Shown here piece by piece: positions 1-11,842 of a DNA stretch of 64,000 bases. The stretch comes from Avena insularis (Eukaryota; Streptophyta; Magnoliopsida; Poales; Poaceae): assembly GCA_023614405.1 (NCBI GenBank), contig CM042690.1, positions 661,982,802-662,046,801 of the forward strand. The letters run 5' to 3'. Each line of letters begins with the position of its first letter. Within the stretch, counting starts at the first letter, position 1. The notes under the pieces were generated by a model that saw nothing but the letters and a program-made list of their open reading frames with translations, ran no database searches and had not been told where the DNA came from. The position numbers and the translations under genes are program-made.

Positions 1-2
1 AG

Positions 3-304
3 GCAGTTTGGATGAAAGAGTTCATTATAGAACTGGGTGATGTTCCTAGTGCGTTCGACCCGATGGTGATCTATTGTGACAACAATGGAGCCATAGCCAA
101 CGCAAAGGAACCAAGGTCTCACAAGAATTCCAAACATATTAAGCGTCAGTTTCACTCCATCCGCGAGCATGTCAAGGATGGAGATATAAATTGTTATAAA
201 AGTACACGGACCTAAATGTAGCAGATCCGTTGACTAAAGTTCTCCCTAGGGTAAAACATGATCAATACCAGAACTCCATGGGTGTTAGATTTATCACTAT
301 GTGA
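3..304 (+). pseudogene. Copia retrotransposon polyprotein, C-terminal RNase H end (broken)
   Basis: This is the last part of a Copia-type pol gene cut by the window start. The reading frame from base 3 gives the RNase H end typical of the superfamily: a YCDNNGAIANAKEP stretch, then KHIKRQFHSIREHV. The usual closing motif (TDLNVADPLTK) is present but lies in a different frame after about base 205, so a small indel has broken the gene. The shifted frame ends with a TGA at 302-304, directly before a purine-rich tract and a 3' LTR. RNase H removes the RNA strand during reverse transcription. The upstream RT and integrase parts lie outside the window. Superfamily assignment is strong; the family (BARE/Angela relative) is inferred from the LTR. 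Confidence 0.85.
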
Positions 305-325
305 ACTAGATTATTGTCTCTAGTG

Positions 326-337
326 CAAGTGGGAGAC
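326..337 (+). other. Polypurine tract of the Copia element
   Basis: The purine-rich CAAGTGGGAGAC lies immediately before the LTR and after the pol stop codon. This is the expected place for the plus-strand primer. Confidence 0.7.
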
Positions 338-1963
338 TAAAGGAAATATGCCCTGAGAGGCAATAATAAAGTTGTTATTATATATATATGATAGATGTTT
401 ATTTTACATGCTAGAAATGTATTGATTCGGAAACATCAATACATGTGTGTTTAATAAACAAAAAGGGTTCCTAGTCATGCCTCTCTTATAGACTAGCTTG
501 TTGATTAACAGGATGATCAAGGTTTCCTGATCATGGACATTGGATGTTGTTAATAACAAGGTCACACCATTGGTGGAATGATGTGATGAACATTCATCCG
601 AAGTATAGCATTACGATCAAGTCATTATGTTTATATTGCTATAACATCATACGAAGTAATCTTTATCCTTAGACCATGAGATCATGTTAATTGCTAACAC
701 CGGAAGAGTATCTTGATAACATCAAACGTCACACCGTAACAGGGTGACTATAAAGATGGGTTCAGTACTACGAAGGTGTTATGTTGAGGCTCATGGATCA
801 AGAGTGGAATTTGTCAATCCAGATGACGGATAAATATACTCTGGGCCCTCTCGGTGATATCACATTAGGATAGCTTGCAAGCAAGTGATGTGATCACTAG
901 AATGTTATATCACGGGAACGAGAAAAGAGTGCATGTCGGTAACGAGATCAAACTAGGTATGGAGATACCGATGATCGAATCTCGGACATGTATTATATTG
1001 AGAGATAAAGGGATTTAGTTACAAGCGTTAAAGGTTCTCACGATCACAGGAGTCATCGTTGAATGTGTAGGAGTCAGTACGGATCTCCGTGTCCTGCTGA
1101 TTATTGATCGGAGAAGGGTCTCGATCATGTCGCATTATTCATGAACCATAGGGTGGCACACTTAAGAGTGACTGGACACCATTTTGGAGCACATATGTTT
1201 TGAACGAAAGAATTGCAAAGCGCAGGAATTGTTTCAATAGAAACCAAAAATTGTTTGGTGAAATTGCGGAAGGTGGTTACGCATGTGATATTGAAATATT
1301 GCAAGGGGCTATATGTGAATGTTTGTTAATTAAAGTAATTAACAAAATTCTGAATAAATTTAATAAAAAGAGTTTTATTAAATGAGAGAGCATTAAATTT
1401 GGAGAAATTCAATGCATTTAAAGTGGAGACTTTAAAAGGGAATGTGAAGAGGCATTTTAATGTGGAGGGTTACCACCACATGAATGGGGAGGTGAGGTCA
1501 CCCCCATGCGCCATGGAGAGAGGGCACCCCTCCTCCTATAAAGGCCACCCATTCCTCCTTCATCCACACACCTCCTTGTGAAGGATCTCTCTCCCCTCTA
1601 GAATTATTCCCCATGGTCTCGGATTAGCGAGATACATGTTTCAGTGGCATTTAAATGCGGAAGGAGTTCTTTGCTCATTGGATCGCTGGAGCGAGGAGGT
1701 GGAGGTTGTCCGGTGGCTTGAACGTGTGTGCGAGTGCGGATGCGCTGCTGAGTTGCGGCGCTCGGACTTCCTCACGATCTTGAGATCGGCAAGTATACGA
1801 CTACATCAACCACGAGTTCCTACTCGTTAACAAAGCTCGTTGTCTACGAGGGTAAGTTCTTGTTGGATGTATGTCCACCCATTGCTTTGTACCTAGTAGA
1901 TAGATCTTGGCGTGTAGTTCACACCGTAGGAATTTTTTTGTTTTCTATGCTGCGGACCCAACA
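338..1963 (+). mobile_element. 3' LTR of a BARE/Angela-like Copia retrotransposon
   Basis: About 1.63 kb between the polypurine tract and a terminal CCCAACA. The start AGGAAATATGCCC, followed by GAGAGGCAATAATAAA, closely resembles the beginning of BARE-1/Angela LTRs of Triticeae. The canonical TG has become TA. Other BARE-like segments follow, for example GACCATGAGATCATG and CTCTGGGCCC. A TATAAA box sits at 1536. The matching 5' LTR and target duplication are outside the window. Confidence 0.75.
1536..1544 (+). promoter_or_regulatory. Probable TATA box of the Copia LTR
   Basis: CTATAAAGG lies in the last third of the LTR, the usual position for the retrotransposon promoter, in a locally C-rich context. 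The call rests on motif and position only. Confidence 0.45.
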
Positions 1964-2049
1964 AAGACATCCAGAGTGGTTTATCTGCCGCCATATACTC
2001 ATAAACGTAATCTTATGCGACCTGGTGATCATACATGTGTAGGATAAGT

Positions 2050-2222
2050 TCTGACAAGGCAGTGCTCGGACTGGTGTCGGAGCTGGTGTCGGCGCCTATG
2101 CTAGGGGTGGTGCAGGAGTTCGTGCTAGTGTAGGAACAAGGGCTAGTGCAGGAGCAGGAGCAGGTGCCGATGTAGTTCTTTGTAGAGGGGATGGTGCAGG
2201 AGCCGGTGTCAGTGCTAGCAGC
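2050..2222 (+). repeat. Degenerate GGTGCAGGAGC-type low-complexity repeat
   Basis: Short units such as GGTGTCGGAGCTGG, GGTGCAGGAG and GCAGGAGCAGGAGCAGG are repeated imperfectly. One + frame across it is rich in Gly, Ala and Ser and ends at a TGA soon after 2222. I recognise no protein. It lies between the Copia LTR end (1963) and the minus-strand Copia remnant. Confidence 0.5.
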
Positions 2223-2229
2223 TTGATGC

Positions 2230-2966
2230 TGGATTGATGACACTAAACAATATGCCATTTCGTTGGGACGCCAAGTGCAGAGTGTTGTAACAAAAGTAGT
2301 TTTCCCCACGAGGATAACTTGGGGTTAATATCTAACTCTCGGGGAACATTCGAAAAAGCTCCCTTCTCGTTCTCATCAGGCATCCTGCAAAACAATCTCC
2401 TTGTCTTGCATCCCCAACTCCACCGAGTGGTTGTCAAGCACAGTGTTGAATGTAAGTAAAATAAAATAACAATGCAATAATGTAAACAAAAGTTGTTATG
2501 TAACTAATGCAATAAAGTAAAGTTGTTTTGGGGTTTTGGTTGTAGATGCAAGAAAGTAAATACGTTTTTGTATTTTTCGGATTTAATTAATGTTGAAATT
2601 AAAAGGACACATGCAAGCGTTGGAAAAGGTGTTTCTTATGATTAAAATTGGACCGGGGTTCACTTGTTTACTCTCTCATAAAGTTGTGGTGGAATTAAGA
2701 GCAAGATAGATGATCGAAACAATGACATTATTTTATTATGTTACTTGATAATATTTATATGGGCATCACATCCTAACATAAAGATGATACTACACATCTT
2801 ACTTATACTCCACTAGAAAGGAATAACCTTCAAGCAATCTAGTATTAAGAATTAACAGAGTATAGCCTTAGGTACTTTGACATGATGGTGAACAACAAAT
2901 ATGCTACCGCTTGGATATATTACAATAGGACATGGTCTATGAATGTCAACTTAGGATTCTTAGATG
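2230..2966. other. AT-rich stretch without a recognisable gene
   Basis: No open frame with family features was found. It probably continues the minus-strand Copia element whose gag remnant is at 2967-3428, but no polymerase motif is visible, so this remains a guess. Confidence 0.3.
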
Positions 2967-3428
2967 TCATCTAAGAAATATAGCACATGCATTTTTATCC
3001 CTAGTGAGGTAACTATGGATTGGTAAACTACCATAGCAGGTCATGAAATCGTTGTCACAATTCACTACTACTACCAAGTTACTCCATCTAATACAAATCA
3101 CCCCCTCATGCTCTTGCATACTAGTTGAATCAGAACATACGATCGTCGCGGTATCCGCCTCCTCCAGTGTTATGGTGTCCTTGCGGTTCTGGTACTGGTT
3201 GTAGCCTCCTCCGTTGTGCTTTTGACCACCTCCATACGGGCATCCTCCTCCACCATGGTTGTATCCGTCTTGGGAGCACGGCGGTGTGTTGTTTGGAGGA
3301 GCACCACGAATCCCTACAGCGTTCATGGAGGAGATCCACTTGTCGCCCTCGGCCTACTGTGCCTGCATGGCCTCTTAGGAGAGAAACATCGAGTAGAAGT
3401 CGGTGATTGACACCTTGGAGTTGAACAC
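2967..3428 (-). pseudogene. Copia gag, C-terminal part (broken, minus strand)
   Basis: Read on the minus strand, this begins FNSKVSITDFYSMFLS. That resembles the end of the UBN2-type Copia gag domain. It is followed by two stop codons and then a Gly-, Gln- and Asn-rich tail (GGGGCPYGGGQKHNGGGYNQ) of the kind that follows this domain in plant Copia gag proteins. The remaining N-terminal half of the same type of gag lies on the same strand at 10883-11422. The intervening 7.4 kb is a long-LTR element starting exactly at 3429, so I infer that one Copia element was split by insertion. A short stretch between the halves is missing. No function is expected. Confidence 0.6.
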
Positions 3429-6358
3429 TGTAACATCCCAAAACTTTTCAAATTTTGGAATGTTAAAATAAAATAAGTTTTTTTTTGAATGGTTGCTAAA
3501 AAAATTCCTTTTCCTTATTTGTATTTTCAAAAGAAAAGAATTTTTCAAAGTTTATGAAAATAAAGAAAATCCTATTTCTAAACAAAACGTTTTGGGATAA
3601 AAGACTAGGGGAAAACAATATTTCCAAAACTTAATTGAGCTATTTAAGTTTAATGGAAAACAAAAGATTTTAAAATGGTTTTGATAAGATCTAAAACCAC
3701 TCGCCAAATAAAATTCTTCTAAAAAACTCTTCTTGCTAAAAACAAACCCCAATAAAAATATTTAATTTATGAAAATAAACATAAAACAATCCTAGTTTTA
3801 ATGTTTATTTTCCATGTTTGATAAATGTTTGATTTTGAGCCAAATACAAAATCATATTTGGATTTTCAAGAGATTCAATAAAGCCATAATGGAAAATGAT
3901 TAACAAAAGGATTTATAAAGAGTTTTTGTATGAGAAGATACTATTATTTTACTTTTTGAAACACATTGGTTTTACAAAAAATTAATAAACTTTTTTAATA
4001 AAACTATTTTTGAAACCACTTTGATGCCATTAGACCTCACCAATGGTCATGCAAAACCTCTATTTCGAAAATAATATTTTCAAGGTTAAATATTTAGTGT
4101 TAAATTATTTCCTAAGTCCAAAACATCTATTTTGGGATTTATAAAGTTTACCCATTTTTATTTAATTGTATTTTGGTAAAATATAAGCCCTATTGGGAAT
4201 ATACCCATATAGTAATTTTAAATACGATATTTAGAATATAATTTCTTCAAAAAATAATTTTTATGTATGAAAGTGTACAAATAAATAAAATACTCCTAAT
4301 TTATATTCTTGGTTTTGGATTTATAATGTTTGAATAACTTTTGAGCTGGTTCTAAAACTAAAAGAAATAAGCAGGAAAAGAAAAAGAATAAAACAACAAA
4401 AAATAATAGACTAACTTAGCCCATTGACCCATCCTCACCTTGCCTGCTAACAGCCCTTAATGAGCCCTAGCGGCCCAACACCAGCCCATATTACTCTCCC
4501 TCTCTCTTACATGTGGGCCTCTCCCAACTTCTTCCTCCTCCCGAACCACCAGCACCCCACGTTGCCCACGTCGTCGCCCCTAGTACCCCCACTCCCTCCA
4601 CCGCTCCCACTCCTCATGAGCCTCCCTGCTCCCCTATGGTGCCATCCCCATAAAGACCCCACCTCCCTCTCTCATTTCCCTCCTTTTCCTCTCTTCGACA
4701 CACCCCTAGGCTATCGGAATCGCTCGTCGGAGCTCCGCTGTCCGCCGCCGATTTTTCGTCGCTGTCATCGCTACATTCAGCGACCCCACCATGAACACCC
4801 GAGTCGTCGCTGCCCCGGCCATCCCCTGGAGCCGCCCAAGGACGCAGACGTCATCGCCGAACCCACCATCGACGTCCCCTCGACGAGGCGCAAGTCGTAG
4901 ACGAGCCCACCATCGACAAGGACAACAGCAACGACGACCTTGTCTGTGTCCGAGCCGTCCACCGCCGTCTTCTTCATTGCCGGTGAGCCTAGACACAGGT
5001 GATCTCGCCCTCCTTCCTCCTCTACCGTCTGATCTCGCACCAGCGGTCCAAATTGACCAGAGCCAAGCCTAGTCGTTCTCTGAGCCACGAGCCTAGCTAC
5101 CAGCCGAGCTGCCAGCCGAGCTGCCAGCCGAGTCGATCTGGACCGGCCATTTTATGAAGATCTAATAGCCCTCGTTCACTCAGACGGCAAAGGGGTACCA
5201 GCGAATCAGAAAAGGCCACATGTATTTTCTTTTTCGTTAAATTGTTTTAGTTTTAGAATTAGACAAAAATGTACCAAAAGTTGCATAATTCATAGGAATT
5301 AATCTGCTAGTCAAAATTTAGCAAACAACATATATGTGGATTCATAAAAATGTGAACAACCCAATTATGAATTAAAGTTTGTATTTCCTGAAGCAAATTA
5401 TTTAAAACATTTAAATTCTAATCGAGAATATTTAAATCACTATAAATATTCTGTATATCCAAAATTGAAAATAAGGCCTTTATGAAATCCTTGTGAACAT
5501 ACTACAATACCCCACTATTGTATTCCAAATTTGAACATTTTAACTTGAACAATATTATAGAATTGCCATTTAGCCATTATGGGCATAACTTTAATTCTAA
5601 AAGTGATTTTAAAATGATTCTTTTTGAAAAGTGCTCACCTTTTAGTCCTTTGTTCAATAGGACAAGAGCATAAAATTATTTTGTAGATTTACAACAATGT
5701 TATTAGAATATGAAGCCTTACCTCTTTCAACTGCTATTTTGACATTATTAAATTAAGGAAATGGTTTTCAAATGAAACCTTTTGCAAAATGATCAGAAAT
5801 GATTTATTTGTCCTATAGGGATAAATGAAACTATTTTAAAAATATATCCACAACATAGTGGGTGCATATGACCTAGTGCTACTATAAACGCTAAGTGGTC
5901 AAATGCAACCATATAAAAGTAAATATTTCAAATCTAAGACTAGTAGAGTATTTTGTGAACCTAGTTCTGGTTTAATAAAACATGCATGACCTAACCCAAA
6001 CCTTTTAGCATGCTTTTATTACTTTCATTGTATTGCCTTGATTGGTGTGTATGTTCGGTTAGTTTATTCGTTGCAATGTTTGTGAACCGTATAGATTGAC
6101 CAGAGAGTAACTCCTGAGTTGTGAAGAGAGTGAATCCAACAACTTCAATAAGAGGCAAGTTCACTACATAAATGTCCCAATATTTTTCTATGCACTTAGT
6201 GTTTTCTTAGTATGCGTGTGTAGTCTTATATATTATTATGCTATGCAATGCAACCCAATTGGGTTAGTCATATGAATCCTTGATTGTTGAGTAGAAGACA
6301 GCGTAGGAGTTGAGTGCTTAGCCTTGTAGTAGTTCCGTGAATGATTTCGCAACAAGTT

Positions 6359-7664
6359 TGTTGAAAGGATCGTATGGGCACCTAGAGGGGGGGTGAATAG
6401 GTGCTACTTCAAATTTTACTCTTTTTCAAGTTAGGGTTTGATACAAAAGGTAAATTCTCTAGATCATGCAACTATGGTGAATTTACCTATATGACAATCT
6501 AGTACAAACACTAAGCAAGAACGAGATAAGTAAAGTGCGGTAAAGGATAGAAGTAACCAAAGTGGAGCAAGCAGAGACACAAGGATTTGTTTCCCATAGT
6601 TCCTTCCTTTTGAGGGGAAGTACGTCTACATTTGGAGAGGGGGTGGTTTCAAACCACCAACGCCACGAGAGGCCTCCCTTGTTCTCCGATGAACCTCACC
6701 CCAACGGGTTTGATTCACCACTTCCACTATACGACAACCTTCAAGCTAGAAGCCGACACCTTTACAACAAGTTCGAGGCACACATCCACAACCTAATTGG
6801 AGGCTCCCGAATACAAGCTAGATGTCAAACAATCAAAGACAAGCTAGTAAGAATCAAATCAACCAAAACAAGGCCTAGGGTTTCCAATGAAACCCTAGAG
6901 CAAGGGGCCCTCAAGTGAATGAGGGGGAAATGAAGATCTCTCTTGGTGAAGCTGTAGATCGATGCCTCCTCCTCTGATTCCCCAAAGATCAATGACTTTG
7001 GGTGGTTGGATGAAGAGATCTTGGAGTTTTGGTGGCTCTAATGGTGTGGTCTTGCTTTTCTAGAACGAGCAGCTGGAGGAAGGGGATGAGGTCCCCTATT
7101 TACAGGCCACACACTGTGAACCCTTTTTTGACCATTGGGGACCAATCACACCGGAGACTCCGGTCTAGCAGACCGGAGACTCTGGTCTAGACCGGAAACT
7201 CTGCCCCACCTCTGGTCCATCTCCGGACCACTACTCTGGCTGGTTTTGGCAGAAGCTTGGCATCCACTCCGGAGACTCTGACCGTAACTCCGGACTAGAG
7301 ACACCAGAGACTACGGTGTGTCCACACCGGAAACTCTGGCCTGAGGAGACACATCGGAGATTCTGGCTGATATCCGGTCAATCTCTAGACCACACACAGA
7401 GAGACCCTGGGCCAAGACCTGACTACACACCAGGAATTCTAGGGGAGACTCTGGACCACACCGGAGACTCCGGTCTGAAGTCTTCATGTAATCATATATT
7501 TGGCCAAGAGTTTTCCCACAATATTCAGACATTTTTCCTTTTCAAAGGATTGACCTGTAGACATTAACACACAGTAAAATGTACCTTCTGTTGTTAACGA
7601 ACACCAAAACAGATTAGGACAATAAATGTCCTTTCATTTGTGATACTGAAAGTGTCTTTTCCAA
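6359..7664 (+). mobile_element. Nested insertion, possible solo LTR
   Basis: The left edge TGTTGAAAGG leads into CACCTAGAGGGGGGGTGAATAG, shared by many plant LTRs near their start. AAGTT occurs just before (6354-6358) and again at 7665-7669, a candidate 5-bp target duplication. No coding capacity or primer site is seen, which suggests a solo LTR. The right edge (ends CCAA, not CA) is uncertain. It interrupts the long LTR. Confidence 0.4.
7140..7480 (+). repeat. Dispersed CCGGAGACTC repeat cluster
   Basis: ACCGGAGACTCCGGTC and variants (GGAGACTCTGG, GGAAACTCTG, GGAGATTCTGG) recur about ten times within 340 bp, in both orientations because the core is nearly palindromic. It lies inside the nested insertion. 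Confidence 0.65.
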
Positions 7665-8756
7665 AAGTTGAAAAACATTTAATTTAATGAACTACCTAGG
7701 TGTTGGAATTGATATTTTATGGTGGGGTGCCAATCAGGAGTCAGCCCTTTCAACGGCTTGCTCCTATCTTATGTGCGCATGCGGAAAGCCACCCAGGCTT
7801 AAAGATATTGGAGACACCCGGTGTTTTAGAAGCTTCCTTGTATAGCCACATGTCACATGGCTCTGTCATGACTAAGTATGTTGTGGAAACCCACCCCGAC
7901 GTGACCAGCAGATGTAGATGGTGTAGGTTGTATGGGTCCGTCAGGGGATCGTGGGACTACTTCTGAAAGGTCTTGTCTCGGTCTTATCCCGGTCGTGCAA
8001 CATCTCGGTGGTATGTGTGCGGGGGATTACTGGGTCTTGTGGGTAAAGTGTACAAACCTCTCGAGAGTGTCAAATCTAAGTACTTAGCCATGTCCCTGGT
8101 TACGGACAATTATGAGCGACTTGACTCTGAAGCTAACCGAGAATCTCATCATTCCAATTTCTTTAATTAAAATTTTGATGGGTGTACACGGGTAGGAGGG
8201 TTCATCGATTTCTATTGGTGGTACCCAGGTTCACTTCTTTTAACCAGTGGTATCGCTTAATAGATGGAAAATGTGTTTTATCAAATGATAGGATAAAATC
8301 ATTGCTTTATGCAAAGTTTAGCCAAACCCTACCAAGACAAAATGCATGTACAGTATAGGATGTGATTTGTGTCCACCATAAATAGTGAACTTGCCAAAAT
8401 ATTCAAAGTGTTGACCATTCGTGACTGCAACCTTTCATGTTGCAGGTTGCCTGAAGATGAGTGAGGTATGAAGTTCGGGTTATGAGTCTATACTTAGCAT
8501 GTGTTCGCCTGTGGCTCTTATTGGAGATCTTCATAGTTCTTAGTCTTCCGCCGTTGATCTTTGTTTATGAGGAACTAGACCTTGTGCTATGCAACTTGTA
8601 TATGTCTATGTAAAGTTCTGGATCATTCGATGTAATATAAATATGACCTTTGTTTCGTGATATTGCATCCTGAACTATGTGTCTAGCGAGTCGATCCAAG
8701 GACTAGCACTAAAGAGCATAGGAACTTGGACCCCTACCGGGTCGGGTCGCTTCAGA

Positions 8757-8767
8757 TGGTATCAAAG
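8757..8767 (+). other. Primer-binding site (initiator-Met tRNA type)
   Basis: TGGTATCAAAG differs at one base from the TGGTATCAGAG common to plant LTR elements and lies 2 bp after the LTR end. Confidence 0.6.
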
Positions 8768-9678
8768 TATTATGTTGACCATAGGTTCGTGACCCTAGAA
8801 CTGGTTTAGAAATTAGGAAAGACTTTAGGCAAATGAAAATATTATGTTTTGTTCAAAATCTTGTATTTTTGCACCTTTGTTATTCTAGTATGACTCATCC
8901 TGATCATTTTTTGCGTTTTCCAAAATTTAGATGGCCACCCTCAACGACGATGACAACAACAACCAAGAGATGTGGCTTGCAATGCAACTTTTGGTAGAAG
9001 CTCAAACTCAAGTACTTCATCAAGTGGCCCTAAAATTTCCCAACATCGACAACTTAATTCCCCTCCTAGGAATGCCAGAGATGTTTGAGTCCCAAAATCA
9101 ACTAATGCGATTGGTGCATTGAAATATGGCCAACAACAACAACTTGACCTAGAGAGACTGTGGCTGCAAGGAAACCAAAGACATGATCATGGTAAGGACT
9201 ATAGCTGGTTTAGAAACTAGGAAAGACTTTAGGTATCGAAGTATTATGTTGACCGTAGGTTCGTGACCCTAGAACTGGTTTAGAAACTAGGAAAGACTTT
9301 AGGCAAATGAAAATATTATGTTTTGTTCAAAATCTTGTATTTTTGCACCTTTGTTATTCTAGTATGACTCATCCTGATCATTTTTTGCATTTTCCAAAAT
9401 TTAGATGGCCACCCTCAACGACGATGACAACAACAACCAAGAGATGTGGCTTGCAATGCAACTTTTGTTAGAAGCTCAAAATCAAGTACTTCATCAAGTG
9501 GCCCTAAAATTGCCCAACATCGACAACTTAATTCCCCCCTAGGAATGCCGGAGATGTTTGAGTCCCCAAATCAACTAATGCGATTGGTGCATCAAAATAT
9601 GGCCAACAACAACAACTTGACCCAGAGAGATTGTGGCTGCAAGGAAACCAAATACATGATCATGGTAAGGACTATAGC
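8760..9678 (+). repeat. 474-bp tandem duplication of leader and gag start
   Basis: Bases 8760-9233 and 9234-9678 are nearly identical in direct orientation. Both contain the leader (TATTATGTTGACC), the gag ATG (8931 and 9405) and the first about 65 codons. Copy 2 lacks one base at about 9538, which changes its frame. At the junction a further piece of the leader (TGGTTTAGAAACTAGGAAAG) is repeated, so the duplication arose in at least two steps or by unequal exchange. Confidence 0.85.
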
Positions 9679-10447
9679 ATGTAAAGTCTCTGGAGACATA
9701 GGGCACACCCATAAGGAACATCCAGATTAGTGACCTAATTGTGATGGAGACCATCCAACTATGGAATGCCCCACTACTAAAGTCACGTGCTTCCTATGTT
9801 AAGGAAACAACCATGTCCCGATCCAATGCCACCTCTACCCTATGGTGCAAAGGTTGAACCAAGCAGCAAGGGATGGAGTGTATACATCCTTTAGGGAGAA
9901 CCAATAAGGAACCAGGACCATGTGGAGGGTGGATGCTAGAGCCAAACCACCGATAGCTACATCCAACATCACCACCAAGTGTTGTTACTCGTGTGAAGAA
10001 GGCCATTTGTCCCGAAATTGCCCCAAGAAACGGGAAAGGTTCCCTAAATTTGTGGTGGAGTATAATGAGTAGGAGCTATTGGATTTGTTGGCCTTAGAGA
10101 GACCCAAGAAGAAGAAGAATAACCAAAACTTTGAGATAAGGGACATTAGCCAAGTGAGGTGCTTCAACTGCAAGGAACTAGGCCATTATGCGATAGACTG
10201 CCTAGAAGATAAGAAGCACAAAGGAATCAATCCAGTTGATGGTAAAGCGAGCATAAGGAGAGATATCAACAAGGTGGAGTGCCATGTATGTCATGTGTTA
10301 GGTCACTACTCATGGGATTTCCCGGAGAATAAGAAACTCAAGAAGGACCCCAACCAGCTGATATGCTACAATTGCAAGAAACCAGGACACTATGCAATAG
10401 AATGCCCTAAAAAGAGTAAGAATTGGAACAAGCCAGAAATCTTCTAG
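8931..10447 (+). pseudogene. Gypsy-like gag with CCHC zinc knuckles (broken)
   Basis: The first copy begins MATLNDDDNNNQEMWLAMQL and stops after 63 codons. The start is repeated 474 bp later with a frameshift. From 9983 a different frame carries CYSCEEGHLSRNC, and after a TAG at about 10068 it continues with CFNCKELGHYAIDC, the altered knuckle CHVCHVLGHYSWDF (last Cys lost), and CYNCKKPGHYAIEC. CX2CX4HX4C knuckles bind RNA in retrotransposon nucleocapsids. Four in a row is more than the usual one or two. The duplication, stops and frame changes mean no full protein can be made. Neighbours are the long LTR upstream and degenerate sequence downstream. Gypsy gag is my best guess; no pol is present to prove the superfamily. 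Confidence 0.65.
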
Positions 10448-10882
10448 AAGGGGCATCTCGATGAAAGGTGTCGAGAGAAGAGTCATCAATACATTGGAGT
10501 TCTAGAAGCGCCCCATACCCCGTGCTTAGGTTGGACCACCAGCAATAAGTAGTACCCTTAGATCTTCATTATCGTGTTATTTCATCGACCATCTTAACTT
10601 GTGAGATATGACATCACTAGATCGTTTGCTTTTGCTCACTGGAACCTTGAATCCTTAGGCTTGTTTTTTTATGTTGAACCATTTGCTTGGTTATGATTGT
10701 TGTATCTTTTTGCTTGATGTGAATTGTGGTGTTCTTGATCTTTGTGACCATGCTAGTTACTTGAGTAGTAGCTCTTCCTTGGATCTATTTTGTCTATATC
10801 TGCCCATGCCTAAACCTTGCTAGAAATAACATCTTATAGAGTGATGTCATAATAAGAATCATAAATACACAAAGTGAAATAT
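10448..10882 (+). other. Degenerate 3' remainder of the long-LTR element
   Basis: No protein or RNA feature was recognised. A short frame after the last knuckle ends at 10447. The sequence then becomes T-rich until Copia gag sequence begins on the other strand. Confidence 0.4.
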
Positions 10883-11422
10883 CTAAAAATAAAACCTAGT
10901 CAGGATGTAATCGATGAGTTCATCATCAGGGACAGGTGAGCCAATCGTATCGGCCATCGTCTTCTTCTTGTGAAAATACTCAGCAATGCTCAGACACTTT
11001 TTCTTCAGCTGAGTGCGGATCTGATGAACACGGGAGAAGATATGGGTGCCATACATGTTGTTCATGGTGGCCCAGACTTTGGCGGTCGTGTTGAGACCAA
11101 TCATCTGACTCGCGACATCGGGAGTCATGCTGGAGAGTAGCGTGGGCATTGCATGTTGATCCTAAATCCACCATTGGTGGCAGGCGGGGTTCCTCGCCGT
11201 TGTGGAGGCATCGCCGGTTCCCTGGTGATCGTAGCCGCATGTGCGACCGTCGTGCCTTTAAGGAATCCGTGGAGGTTGGCGCCGGTGAGGTGGCGGTAGA
11301 TGATGGGTTTCCACAACATGAAGTTCGTCCGATCCAGGTGAACCGATATGTTGCTGATCGGGGACATGATGGAGGCGGCGGGTGAGGACACTAGGGATCC
11401 CGAGATTTGAGAGAGTTGAAGG
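10883..11422 (-). pseudogene. Copia gag, N-terminal half (UBN2 type, frameshifted)
   Basis: On the minus strand the frame from about 11422 gives NISVHLDRTNFMLWKPIIYR, then HLTGANLHGFLKGT, the start of the Copia gag (UBN2 / retrotran_gag) fold. After a frame change near 11140 it continues TAKVWATMNNMYGTHIFSRV and then IAEYFHKKKTMADTI and DELIDYILTRF. The matching C-terminal piece is at 2967-3428. Gag packages element RNA. Downstream on the + map, in 5' direction for the gene, lie a Mutator MITE, a Met-tRNA primer site and a short LTR. This order is right for a minus-strand Copia element with its 5' end at 12130. It is inactive because of the frameshift and the 7.4-kb insertion. Confidence 0.8.
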
Positions 11423-11842
11423 GAAAACATATCCTATGCACCCACCGTATTGGTGCAACCGGTGCACCTAGCGTAAAACATACATGCAAAAAAAATTGGA
11501 AAAAATCTACCACGTAGATATATTGTACATCAATTATTTCACAAAGTTTCATGTCAAAATTTCAAACACATCTCAAGAAACAAAAATGACAAATTTAGCT
11601 CTCCTAGTATTAATGAGCTCAATTCATAGCCCAACGTGAAATAAGTATTATTCACAATGTGATTTGACATATTTATTCTAGAGTTTTAGGTAGAATTTGA
11701 AATTGAAATTTAGTGGCATCAATAATATACACCGTATCTGCATGATAAATTATTTTTGTCATTTTTCGACAACTTTTTCGAGTGTGTTTTAATATGGGTG
11801 CACCGGTTGCATCATATTGGTGGGTACATTGGATACATTCTC
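11423..11842. mobile_element. Mutator-type MITE, 420 bp
   Basis: The ends form an imperfect terminal inverted repeat of about 45 bp. The left reads GAAAACATATCCTATGCACC and the reverse complement of the right reads GAGAATGTATCCAATGTACC. Both continue through GCAACCGGTGCACC. It is flanked by 9-bp target duplications AGTTGAAGG (11414-11422) and AGTTAAAGG (11843-11851), with one mismatch. The interior is AT-rich and has no gene. TIR plus 9-bp duplication is diagnostic for Mutator-like elements. It sits in the gag leader of the minus-strand Copia remnant. Confidence 0.75.

Larger units (their letters stand above)
3429..8754 (+). repeat. Long 5' LTR of the Gypsy-like element
   Basis: Bounded by TGTAACATCCC at the left and TCGCTTCA at the right. 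The right end lies two bases before a Met-tRNA-like primer site. It holds AT-rich flanks, a CT-rich island at 4440-5150 and a later nested insertion at about 6359-7664. Without that insertion it is about 4 kb. No second LTR is present to confirm the ends. Confidence 0.55.
3429..10882 (+). mobile_element. Gypsy-like element with a very long LTR, truncated at 3' end
   Basis: It starts with TGTAACATCCCAAAAC, a start seen in long-LTR Gypsy families of Triticeae such as the Sukkula/Jeli type. The probable LTR is about 5.3 kb and ends CA at 8754, two bases before TGGTATCAAAG, a near match to the initiator-Met tRNA primer site. A degenerate gag with four CCHC-like knuckles follows. No protease, RT, integrase or 3' LTR is visible before Copia sequence resumes at about 10883. 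It is inserted into a minus-strand Copia gag. Family name is a tentative match from memory of the LTR style. Confidence 0.6.

Noticed and set aside
4460..5072. Long frames in both directions in a CT/GC-rich island
   Set aside because: Overlapping frames on both strands with Pro/Ser/Arg-rich composition and no family signature, inside the long LTR. Best explained by base composition.
7140..7480. CRISPR-like array
   Set aside because: Repeat units are degenerate, irregularly spaced and in both orientations, and this is a plant nuclear sequence.
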